Assembly: GCA_018654745.1 (NCBI GenBank)
Contig: JABILA010000084.1
Location: forward strand, 1 to 39,836
Source of the DNA: Alphaproteobacteria bacterium
GTDB taxonomy: Bacteria > Pseudomonadota > Alphaproteobacteria > UBA2966
Length of the DNA: 39,836 nucleotides
Reading direction: 5' to 3'
The position numbers and the translations under genes were made by a program. The notes under the pieces are model-generated. The model had not been told where the DNA came from and did not search any database. It saw only the letters and a program-made list of their open reading frames with translations. Every line of letters starts with the position of its first letter. Positions within the stretch are counted from its first letter, which is position 1. Below, piece after piece: positions 1 to 7,358 of the stretch.

Positions 1-1
1 C

Positions 2-3000
2 GCCGTTGGCACGCAAGTGCTGAACCAGCCCCTGCAAACCACACAGGTCACCAGCGCCTTTGTGCCACCCAGCCCGATCATTACCCTGCCACCTTCTGCC
101 GCCAACCAGATGTATGGCCAGGCCCGTTCGGCCATGCCGCCACCGCCACCGCCAAGGGCAGAGCGCAGCCAGAACAACGATGATGAAAACACCGGTGAAG
201 GTGAACAAGCCGCAGCCGAGGGTGAAGGCGAAGGAGAAGGTGAGGGCGAAAACCAGGACGGTGATAACGCCGACGGAGAGCAAGCCGCCCAGGGAGAAGG
301 CGAAGGCCAGCCGGTAGAGGGCGAAGGCGAACCCGCGGATGGCGAGCAACAAGCCGCTGATGGTGAAGGTGAGCAACAGCCCGCCGATGGCGAGGGTGAA
401 CAGCAAGTCGCGTCGAACGACGGCCAGCCTCAACAGGAAGGTCAGGCAGTGGAAGACCAGGCCCCGGATGGACAACCAGGTCCTGGTGGCCCCGCGACAC
501 CGCAAGGTGCCGCCGATAATGCAGAAGCCGAAGCACAGGCCGCCTTCGATCAGGCGCTGGCCGACGGCAAGTCTATGGACGAAGCCTTCAATGCGGCCGG
601 GCAGGCCGCTGGTGCTGTCGGCCAACAGGGCGGCCTTAATATTGTGCCTGCCGGGCCGGATGGACCAGGTGGTCCGGCCGGACCTGACGGCCCGGGTCAA
701 CAGGCATTCTCACCTTTTGGCGGCAGCCCCTTTGGTCCGTCGGATCCATTCTCGGGTGACACCGGGGGAGATTTTTTTGGACCCGGACCAGACGATGATT
801 TCGGCCCCGAGGATAATTTCGGTCCCCAGTTTGGCCCGGATTTCGGACCGGATTTTGGCCCGGAGTTCGGACCGGAAATCGGATTTGACGCATTTGGGCC
901 TGATCCGATATTTGGCGATCAGTTTGGTCTTGATCCATTTTTTGACCAGGATTTTGTCGACGACCCGTTTTTTGTTGATCCATTCTTTGACGAGGTAAAT
1001 TTCACATTTGACGATAATTTCGAAGATTTTTTCTTTGACGATACGACAAGTGAATTCTCTGAGATCCTGACAGCCACAACAGGTAACGATGCCCTGGTCG
1101 GTGGTGATGGTAATACACAATTTGAAATGTTCCAGGGCTCGTCCCTTGGCGGCAATGACACTGTGGATGGTGGTGCCGGGACCGACGAAATATCCTTCCG
1201 CAGTCTTAGTGATATGCAAGCGATTTTTGACGGTGCCAACAATACGATCTTTTACGGTAACCGGGATGGCTCAATCACTGGCCAGGTCAGATTGACATCA
1301 ATCGAACAAATTTTCGTTGACGACGGAACCGAGGCACGCGTGCGTCTTGGCCTGGACGACAACCCGACCGATCACGGGTTTATTCTGGTGGGCACGTCCG
1401 GGAATGATGTTCTCAGCACCGATGGCGATGGTACGTCGGCAGCTGATTTTACCTTTGGCAATCTGAATTTCGATATCGATGCCCTGTCAACGCAACTTGG
1501 GTCTCTCATATTTGCCGGGGCCGGAAATGATACGATTACCGGCAGCGACTTTGAAGACGATATTTTTGGCGGCACAGGGAATGACACGATCCGCGGACTT
1601 GATGGTGATGATCATTTATTTGGCGGTGCCGGTGACGATACCTTTATCTATGAAGACGATGTGGAGTGGCAACAATCGTCCGGCTCTCTTGACGAGGAGA
1701 TTGATGGTGGCAGCAATACGACGTCGACCGGCGATACAATCCAGCTTGGCCTTGGGACATCCACTGGCCAAACGTTCACGTTCAGCACCAGCAACAATGG
1801 CAGCGTCACTGTATCGGGCATTGAAACCCTCAAATTCATGGAAGACCAGACGACTTTTGTGGCCGATAACAGTTTCCTGAGTTCCCTGACAAATATTACA
1901 TCTGCCAGTGGTGCCAACAACCTGACCATCACTGGCGCCTTTGGCACCCTGAACCTCAGCAGTCTCAGTTCAGTGACCAGTGATGTCACCGATTTGAAGG
2001 TCAGTTCTTCATCCAGTTCCCGGGCGCAAATAACAGATGCTGACGACGGCATTGGACGCACCTTGCATGGGACCGACTTTGCCAATGACCAACTCGCAGG
2101 CAATGGCGGCGATGATATCCTGATCGGGGGCCTGGGGGGCGACACCATGAGCGGTGGTGACGGCAATGACACCTTCGAGATGTACACAAATTCCGATCTG
2201 GTATCCGGTGAAGTGATCGTCGGTGGCAGCGGCACAGATTCAATCCGGGCGGCGTCGACATCCGTGACAGCAATTGATGTCACCTCCGCCAGCCTGTCTT
2301 CGATGGAAGCCTTTGTTCTGGAAGCCGGTGCAGCCAGTGGCGTCACCCTGACGGCCAGTTCATCCAAGCTCTCAGGTATTTCGTCAATTTCTGCGGATGG
2401 CACCAATGATATCCTCAGCCTGACAGACTCCGCCAACATCAGCAGTATCAATATTACCGGGGTCGACACCCTGAAGCTTGCCGACAGCACGACAGTGACG
2501 GGCATCGCCCAGAGCTTCTCCATGGATAATTACACAGGTACCTCGGGCGGCGGCAACGAAGTCTTGTCCTTGAGCAGCGGCAACGTAGATGCTTCCGGGG
2601 CCACCTTTACGGATATTTCCAGTTTGTCCCTGTCTCAGTCCGGTACCGTCCAGACCCTGACAATCGATGGCTCCACAATTTTCAACGGCATGAGCATTGT
2701 TGGCACGTCTGGCACCGGTGACCAGATCTCGGGCAACGGAGATATCGATCTGACCGGGGTCGGCATAACCTTCATCAACAATCTGACGCTGGCCGATGGC
2801 AATGGCACGCGCCAGACCCTGTCCGTTGATAGCAATGCATCTTTGGGAACAACTGACAACAATATCAGCGGTATGTTCGTCAAAGGCTTTGAGCAGGGTG
2901 CCGCCGGAACAACAGATATTTTTGACTGGAAATCAACGGTCACATCCAGTGACGGCACCACGGTTTTGGGCAGTGCTGATCTTTCACTCAGTGAACAGAC

Positions 3001-3358
3001 AGGTCAGGTTACTGACACTTTTCTCAGCGGCAACATCGCGGCGGTCGAGTTTAATTTTACCCAGGCCAAAATTGGTGGGGATTTTAAAACAAAGACTTTG
3101 CAGCAAATCATTGATTCCGTCGATTCCTTGCTGGAGGGCTCTAACAAGGTTTCATCCGGCGCTGGTGTAAGCAAGGGGGGCACTGGAACAGACATGCTCA
3201 TGGTTTTCTACGAAAGCGGTGTCAGTGGCGGCAGTACCAGTGACGCGGTGATCATTCGTTATCAGGAAACCAATGGCACGGATCTGTTTGACGGAGAGCT
3301 CAGTGTTGTTGCCATTCTCGAAGACGTAACCGATATTTCAGACACGAATATCGCGTAA
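2..3358 (+). CDS. FecR/RTX-type secreted protein, copy 1 (5' end outside window)
   Basis: Large type I secretion-like protein whose frame is open to the left edge. The residues before the GTG at 17 (AVGTQ) match copy 2 just after its FecR domain, so the true start lies upstream. Visible order: a proline run near nt 135-155; a Glu/Gly-rich acidic tract (about 190-420); a helix-like AEAEAQAAFDQALADGKS segment (about 525-575); GPDFGPDF repeats (about 780-900); a tract made largely of Asp and Phe (about 900-1045); then RTX-like nonapeptides such as GGTGNDTIRGLDGDD (about 1515-1650) and GGDGNDTF (about 2095-2180). RTX repeats of this kind bind calcium and fold as beta-rolls outside the cell. The last 55 residues closely match copy 2, as expected for an uncleaved C-terminal secretion signal. 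Compared with copy 2 there are roughly 150 extra residues of Ser/Thr-rich repeats around nt 2250-2860. Possible adhesin or matrix protein; the function is not known. Confidence 0.85.
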   Translation, partial: AVGTQVLNQPLQTTQVTSAFVPPSPIITLPPSAANQMYGQARSAMPPPPPPRAERSQNNDDENTGEGEQAAAEGEGEGEGEGENQDGDNADGEQAAQGEGEGQPVEGEGEPADGEQQAADGEGEQQPADGEGEQQVASNDGQPQQEGQAVEDQAPDGQPGPGGPATPQGAADNAEAEAQAAFDQALADGKSMDEAFNAAGQAAGAVGQQGGLNIVPAGPDGPGGPAGPDGPGQQAFSPFGGSPFGPSDPFSGDTGGDFFGPGPDDDFGPEDNFGPQFGPDFGPDFGPEFGPEIGFDAFGPDPIFGDQFGLDPFFDQDFVDDPFFVDPFFDEVNFTFDDNFEDFFFDDTTSEFSEILTATTGNDALVGGDGNTQFEMFQGSSLGGNDTVDGGAGTDEISFRSLSDMQAIFDGANNTIFYGNRDGSITGQVRLTSIEQIFVDDGTEARVRLGLDDNPTDHGFILVGTSGNDVLSTDGDGTSAADFTFGNLNFDIDALSTQLGSLIFAGAGNDTITGSDFEDDIFGGTGNDTIRGLDGDDHLFGGAGDDTFIYEDDVEWQQSSGSLDEEIDGGSNTTSTGDTIQLGLGTSTGQTFTFSTSNNGSVTVSGIETLKFMEDQTTFVADNSFLSSLTNITSASGANNLTITGAFGTLNLSSLSSVTSDVTDLKVSSSSSSRAQITDADDGIGRTLHGTDFANDQLAGNGGDDILIGGLGGDTMSGGDGNDTFEMYTNSDLVSGEVIVGGSGTDSIRAASTSVTAIDVTSASLSSMEAFVLEAGAASGVTLTASSSKLSGISSISADGTNDILSLTDSANISSINITGVDTLKLADSTTVTGIAQSFSMDNYTGTSGGGNEVLSLSSGNVDASGATFTDISSLSLSQSGTVQTLTIDGSTIFNGMSIVGTSGTGDQISGNGDIDLTGVGITFINNLTLADGNGTRQTLSVDSNASLGTTDNNISGMFVKGFEQGAAGTTDIFDWKSTVTSSDGTTVLGSADLSLSEQTGQVTDTFLSGNIAAVEFNFTQAKIGGDFKTKTLQQIIDSVDSLLEGSNKVSSGAGVSKGGTGTDMLMVFYESGVSGGSTSDAVIIRYQETNGTDLFDGELSVVAILEDVTDISDTNIA

Positions 3359-3359
3359 A

Positions 3360-3379
3360 AACCTGACCACTGACAGGTT
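3360..3379 (+). terminator. Weak hairpin after FecR/RTX copy 1
   Basis: AACCTG (3360-3365) can pair with CAGGTT (3374-3379) across an 8-nt loop, 1 bp after the stop codon. There is no T-run right after it, so termination here is uncertain. Confidence 0.25.
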
Positions 3380-3480
3380 CTGATTGAACGACAAAGTTTT
3401 GTTCCGTTAACCCATTCCCCCGGCGTCTGCGCTATACTTGTCTCACAGCTACGAAGTTCGGACGCTCTGTTGCATTTTAA

Positions 3481-3527
3481 TCAGAGTGTGTGCGTACCGG
3501 TCAGCAATTACCGTACACACATTCTGA
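3481..3527 (+). promoter_or_regulatory. Long imperfect palindrome in leader of FecR/RTX copy 2
   Basis: The arm 3481-3501 pairs with 3510-3527. The outer stem TCAGAGTGTGTG pairs with CACACATTCTGA (12 pairs, one G-T wobble). The inner stem adds TAC and GGT pairs with small C/CG bulges, giving about 18 pairs around an 8-nt loop. No T-run follows, so it does not look like a standard terminator. It lies 115 bp before the start of copy 2. It could be an RNA structure in the leader or a binding site for a dimeric regulator. Confidence 0.55.
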
Positions 3528-3570
3528 TACGGAACAGATAGAAGCCGTTAACGCGTGGCATCACTTTAAA

Positions 3571-3586
3571 CTCCTTTGACAGGAGG
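3571..3586 (+). promoter_or_regulatory. Shine-Dalgarno-sequestering hairpin (CTCCT/AGGAG)
   Basis: CTCCT (3571-3575) is an exact complement of AGGAG (3581-3585), separated by TTGAC. AGGAG is part of the consensus ribosome binding site AGGAGG (3581-3586) for the short ORF that begins at 3592. When folded the hairpin would hide that site, and opening it would allow translation of the leader ORF and, by coupling, of copy 2. The pairing is seen directly; the regulatory role is inferred. Confidence 0.45.
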
Positions 3587-3591
3587 TTGTG

Positions 3592-3642
3592 ATGTTGACC
3601 GTTTGGTACTTTGATCCGCCAGTACGTGTTGGAGGAGCCTGA
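3592..3642 (+). CDS. Candidate 16-residue leader peptide upstream of FecR/RTX copy 2
   Basis: The ATG at 3592 follows AGGAGG by 5 nt, the strongest ribosome binding site in the region. It opens a 16-codon ORF reading MLTVWYFDPPVRVGGA, whose TGA (3640-3642) overlaps the ATG of copy 2 as TGATG. The ORF contains three consecutive aromatic codons (Trp, Tyr, Phe), and its final codons carry the GGAGGA ribosome binding site of copy 2. This is the typical arrangement for translational coupling, and the WYF run could also serve as a sensor of aromatic aminoacyl-tRNA or a stalling sequence. I recognise no homologue. A 16-codon ORF can occur by chance; the consensus site and exact overlap argue against that. 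Confidence 0.45.
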   Translation: MLTVWYFDPPVRVGGA

Positions 3643-4820
3643 TGCTTCAGTCTCCTGCGATATTCGGACCCCCCGGTGCAAATGGCATCCAGTCCGCCCC
3701 CTCCATTGAAACCCTGGTCATTGATGCGTCTGGCGTTATTGGTGCGTTGGCTGTGCCCGGTGGTGATCTTGTTTTGCGGGCGGATTATGTTCGCCAGGGC
3801 CCGGACCTTTTGCTGGAAAATGGCAATCAGTCCGTTCTGGTTCAGGATTATTTTACGACCTCAACGCCGCCTGATCTGACAACGTCGGACGGCGGCGGCA
3901 TTATCAGTGCAAGCCTTGCCCAGCGTCTGGCAGGCCCCATGGCACCCGGTCAGTTTGTGCAAGCCAGTGCAACACCCGCCGCAGCCTCAATCGGTCAGGT
4001 TGAAAACGTTTCGGGTTCCGCCTTCCTTACGCGGGTTGATGGCAATCGGGTGCCTGCGGCGAATGGCGAAAAGGTTTTCCAGGGGGATATCGTTGAAACG
4101 GAAGCTGGTGCCAGCATCGGTATTCTGTTTGCCGACGACACAACCTTTGCCCTCGGTGAAGACGGTCGCATGGTGGTCGATGAACTGATCTTTGATCCGG
4201 CGGCTGGCACGGGCAATGCGGCCTTCAATGTGGTGCAGGGTGTTTTTTCCTTCGTCAGTGGCGAAATTTCCAAGGCTGGTTCCGAGGCCATGATCGTCAA
4301 GACACCGGTTGTCACCATCGGTATCCGGGGAACATCTGTCGCCGGTCGCGCGGCCCAGGAAGGCCAGGCGAATACCGTGACCTTGCTGGCCGACCCGGGT
4401 GGGCAGGTCGGCGAAATCAGCGTCAGCAACGCAGTCGACACACAAGTTCTGAACCAGCCTCTGCAAACAACCCAGATCACAAGTGCCTTTGTGCCACCCA
4501 GTGCAATTGTCGTTTTGCCAGCGTCTGCGGCCAATCAATTGTACGGCCAGGCGAGGGCCGCCATGCCGCCACCGCCACCACCACGGGAAGAGCGTAGCCA
4601 GAACAACGATGACGACGCAGCTCAGGAAGGTGATCAAGCCACAGCTGAAGGCGAAGGTGAACAAGCCGATGCCGAGGGGGATGAAAATGCAGACGGTGAT
4701 ACTGCAGACGGTGAGGGCGAGGGCGAGCAAGCTGTGGATGCCGACGGCCAACCCCTGGAAGGGGAAGGTGAGGGCGAAGGAGAAGGAGACGGTGAACAAG
4801 TCGCTGCTGCGGGTGGCTAG
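3642..4820 (+). CDS. FecR-domain N-terminal part of FecR/RTX copy 2, ended by in-frame TAG
   Basis: Start ATG at 3642 with GGAGGA 5-6 nt upstream. Residues 1-75 form a conserved N-terminal cap (AVPGGDLVLRADYVRQGPD) shared with copy 3. Residues about 118-235 are a FecR-like domain: GQVENVSGSAFLTRVDGN, a middle stretch GDIVETEAGASIGILFADD, and the typical end TPVVTIGIRGT. A proline run (308-314) and a Glu/Gly-rich acidic tract follow. Translation meets TAG at 4818-4820 after 392 residues. The same frame continues without another stop to 7196 and aligns with copy 1, so this and the next entry are one gene split by a nonsense codon; CAG to TAG is the simplest change. The truncated product would lack the RTX region and the C-terminal secretion signal. 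FecR domains are best known as periplasmic regulators of sigma factors; here the domain more likely serves as a structural module. Confidence 0.85.
   Translation: MLQSPAIFGPPGANGIQSAPSIETLVIDASGVIGALAVPGGDLVLRADYVRQGPDLLLENGNQSVLVQDYFTTSTPPDLTTSDGGGIISASLAQRLAGPMAPGQFVQASATPAAASIGQVENVSGSAFLTRVDGNRVPAANGEKVFQGDIVETEAGASIGILFADDTTFALGEDGRMVVDELIFDPAAGTGNAAFNVVQGVFSFVSGEISKAGSEAMIVKTPVVTIGIRGTSVAGRAAQEGQANTVTLLADPGGQVGEISVSNAVDTQVLNQPLQTTQITSAFVPPSAIVVLPASAANQLYGQARAAMPPPPPPREERSQNNDDDAAQEGDQATAEGEGEQADAEGDENADGDTADGEGEGEQAVDADGQPLEGEGEGEGEGDGEQVAAAGG
4818..4820 (+). other. Single in-frame amber codon splitting FecR/RTX copy 2
   Basis: The reading is ...GCG GGT GGC TAG GCA GGT CAA..., with the frame preserved on both sides. 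TAG also ends many intact genes here (for example at 10123-10125, 18236-18238, 26861-26863, 27527-27529, 28937-28939), so it is an ordinary stop codon in this organism. Confidence 0.9.
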
Positions 4821-4940
4821 GCAGGTCAACAAGATGCGGATGGTGACCAGGCTGGACCAGACGGTCCGGCAGAAATAGAGGACGAAGCGGAAGCAGAAGC
4901 CCAGGCCGCATTTGACCAGGCCCTGGCAGATGGCAAGTCC

Positions 4941-7196
4941 ATGGACGAAGCGTTCGCCGCTGCAGGTCAGGCCGCCGGTGCTATCGGTCCCCAGGGCGGG
5001 TTGAATTTTGATGCCAACAGACCCGACGGACCTGAAGGACCAGACGGGCCGCAGGCTTTTTCACCTTTCGGCCCCGGAGACCCATTTGGATCGGGATCAG
5101 GCAACTACTATTTTGATCATGGTCCGGACGATGATGATTTTGGGCCGGACGATCAATTTGGCCCCGATTTTGGCCCGGACTTTGGCCCGGACTTTGGTCA
5201 TGGATTCGGTGACGATCTGTTTTTTGGTGATTTCCAGGATGACTTCTTTGGTGAAGAATTCGGTTTTGACTTGTTTAATGATTTCCAGTTCTTTGGCAAC
5301 GAATTTGGAGACGACGAATTTTTCTTCTTTGACGATGATTTCTTCTTCGACGAAACAACAGATGAGTTTTCAGAAATCCTGACGGCGACAGTTGGCAATG
5401 ACAACCTTGTTGGCGGCAGCGGCAATACCCAGTTCAACATGTTCCAGGGTTCATCCCTGGGCGGCACGGATTCGGTGAACGGTGGGTTGGGCACGGACGA
5501 GATTACTTTCCGCAGCCTCAATGACATGCAAATGATTTATGATAGTTCGACGGATACCATTACCTATGCCAATGGCAGTAATTCCGTTTCGGGGACGGTG
5601 ACGCTGACGTCGATTGAACAAGTCTTTGCCGATGACGGTGACGAATCCCGTGTGCGGCTTGAATTTGATGATCACGAATCGGGGTTCGGTTTTATTCTGG
5701 CAGGCACTTCCGGCAACGATACACTGCGCCTCGATGGCGACGGCACTTCGGCGGCAGACCTGACTAATGGCAGTCTCAATTTTGATATGGATACGGTGAC
5801 TTCCGGTCTGGGCTCAATCATTTTTGCCGGGGCTGGAAACGATACTGTTCATGGCACAGATCTGGAAGATGATATATTTGGCGGCAGTGGCAATGATACG
5901 CTGCGGGGCTTTGACGAATCAGATATTTTGAACGGAGGCGGTGGTGATGACACTTTCATCATTGGTTCGCAATCGGAATTGCAGACGTCTTCGGACTCCA
6001 TCAGCGAAGTCATTTCCGGTGGCAGTAACGATAGTTCAACCGGTGACACCGTTCAGCTCGGAACCGGCAGCAGTAGTGGCCAGACTTTCACCTTCAGCAG
6101 CACCAGCAATGGCTCCATCAGTATTTCCGGTATTGAAACGCTGAATTTTCAGGAAGCCTCGACAACCCTGGTTGCAACCAATTCGTTTCTCAGTGGACTG
6201 ACCCATATTACAACCGAAAGCGGGGCCACCGGCCAAACGTTGAAAAGCTCGTCCGCGACTTTGAGCCTGAGTTCCCTGTCTTCTGTTTCCAGTGATGTGT
6301 CTGAATTGGAGGCGACACAATCCGGCTCATCAGGTGTCTCGATTACCGACTCCAGTGACAGCAATGGCCGCACATTAACGGGCTCCAGCTTCGCCGATAC
6401 GCTTAGCGGCAATGGCGGAAATGATATTCTGGTTGGTGGCCAGGGGGCCGATACCCTCAATGGCGGGGACGGTGATGATATCTTCCGTCTTGATGCGGAC
6501 AACGACCTCACGACCGGCGAAACAATAAACGGTGGCAGCGGTTCAGATACCATCAAGGCAGGTAGTACGAGCCTGTCAATTGTGGACCTGAGAGGATCAA
6601 CTCTTTCCGGAATTGAGTTTCTTGACCTTGGCAGTTCTATTGGTTCGAGTTTGCGTCAGACCATAGACATCGAAAATTCAACTTCATTTGATTCAACAAT
6701 CATCCAGAATTTTGAGACCGGAACCAGTTCAACAACAGATATATTCGATTGGAATTCCACCCTGGTTGCCGGCAATGGCAGCACCACAATCAGCACCAGC
6801 GCGGACGTTTCGCTTCAGGAACTCGCCACGATCGGTACAGACATCAATCTTATCTCAAGCGTCAATACCACTGGTGCCATCGAGTTTAACTTCACGACGG
6901 CCAAGCTGGGCATCGATTTTTCAACGGCGGGTGCATCGACAATTGCCAGCACCGTTGAAACGACTATGAATACCTCCGGTTCCCTTGTCTCGGGTGGTGT
7001 GTTGTCAGCCGGTGCGCCCAACACGGATATGCTGTTGGTGTTTTATGAAAGTGGCACGTCGGGGGGCTCGACCAGTGATGCTGTGATCATGCGTTACCAG
7101 GAGGGCGCTTCTGCTGAAGCCAGTTTCTCCGGTGAACTCAGCGTTGTTGCTATCCTCGAAGGTGTGACGGACATCACGGATACGAATCTCGCCTGA
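4941..7196 (+). CDS. RTX C-terminal part of FecR/RTX copy 2 (same frame, downstream of TAG)
   Basis: Coding continues directly from 4821 in the frame of the upstream FecR part. The ATG at 4941 is only the first in-frame start after the TAG; it sits inside the ADGKSMDEAF helix also present in copy 1 and has no convincing ribosome binding site, so independent expression is doubtful. Content: GPDFGPDFGPDFG repeats (about 5160-5205), a strongly Asp/Phe-rich tract (about 5200-5365, with FFFFDDDFFFDE), RTX nonapeptides GGSGNDTLRGFDESD (about 5825-5960) and GGQGADTLNGGDGDD (about 6380-6490), and a C-terminus closely matching copy 1 (VFYESGTSGGSTSDAV...). It lacks about 150 residues of Ser/Thr-rich repeats found in copy 1. 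The absence of further stops or frameshifts suggests the mutation is recent, suppressed, or a sequencing error. Confidence 0.75.
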   Translation: MDEAFAAAGQAAGAIGPQGGLNFDANRPDGPEGPDGPQAFSPFGPGDPFGSGSGNYYFDHGPDDDDFGPDDQFGPDFGPDFGPDFGHGFGDDLFFGDFQDDFFGEEFGFDLFNDFQFFGNEFGDDEFFFFDDDFFFDETTDEFSEILTATVGNDNLVGGSGNTQFNMFQGSSLGGTDSVNGGLGTDEITFRSLNDMQMIYDSSTDTITYANGSNSVSGTVTLTSIEQVFADDGDESRVRLEFDDHESGFGFILAGTSGNDTLRLDGDGTSAADLTNGSLNFDMDTVTSGLGSIIFAGAGNDTVHGTDLEDDIFGGSGNDTLRGFDESDILNGGGGDDTFIIGSQSELQTSSDSISEVISGGSNDSSTGDTVQLGTGSSSGQTFTFSSTSNGSISISGIETLNFQEASTTLVATNSFLSGLTHITTESGATGQTLKSSSATLSLSSLSSVSSDVSELEATQSGSSGVSITDSSDSNGRTLTGSSFADTLSGNGGNDILVGGQGADTLNGGDGDDIFRLDADNDLTTGETINGGSGSDTIKAGSTSLSIVDLRGSTLSGIEFLDLGSSIGSSLRQTIDIENSTSFDSTIIQNFETGTSSTTDIFDWNSTLVAGNGSTTISTSADVSLQELATIGTDINLISSVNTTGAIEFNFTTAKLGIDFSTAGASTIASTVETTMNTSGSLVSGGVLSAGAPNTDMLLVFYESGTSGGSTSDAVIMRYQEGASAEASFSGELSVVAILEGVTDITDTNLA

Positions 7197-7202
7197 GCAA
7201 CT

Positions 7203-7227
7203 GCGGTTCCGGTATAAACGGAACCGC
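7203..7227 (+). terminator. Hairpin terminator after FecR/RTX copy 2
   Basis: GCGGTTCCG (7203-7211) pairs perfectly with CGGAACCGC (7219-7227) around GTATAAA, beginning 7 bp after the stop. A loosely T-rich stretch follows. It probably ends the FecR/RTX transcript. Confidence 0.6.
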
Positions 7228-7310
7228 TCATGATTCGTTTGTTGCCTCATACCGAAGTGTTTGCGGCAACGCTGCATTTTCGTGAAATCCGGAAACACAT
7301 AAGGTGGCGA

Positions 7311-7353
7311 CAATTTGCCCCGACCGTTTCTACAAATGCGGCCGGGGCAATTG
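7311..7353 (-). terminator. Hairpin just downstream of gdhA
   Basis: CAATTTGCCCCGACCG (7311-7326) and CGGCCGGGGCAATTG (7339-7353) form a stem of about 15 bp with one bulge and one wobble. It lies 6 bp beyond the gdhA stop codon on the minus strand. No T-run follows, so it may act as a transcript-end stabiliser or a Rho-assisted terminator. Confidence 0.45.
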
Positions 7354-7358
7354 TGATA

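Noticed and set aside
200..420. GAAGGCGAAGG-type repeats as a CRISPR or regulatory satellite
   Set aside because: They are in-frame codons of the Glu/Gly tract, irregular in spacing, without unique spacers.
1648..2523. Long minus-strand open frame inside FecR/RTX copy 1
   Set aside because: It is antisense to a confirmed coding region; the low-complexity GGTGATGAC-type codons of the RTX region leave the opposite frame open. The product has no recognisable features.
4818..4820. TAG reassigned to an amino acid in this organism
   Set aside because: TAG is the terminal stop of several intact, normally sized genes in the window (including the aminotransferase-like, DctP, DctQ, DctM and LivM genes).
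4941..7196. RTX part as an independent gene with its own start
   Set aside because: The ATG at 4941 lies inside a helix conserved in copy 1, has no good ribosome binding site, and coding in the same frame extends back to the TAG.
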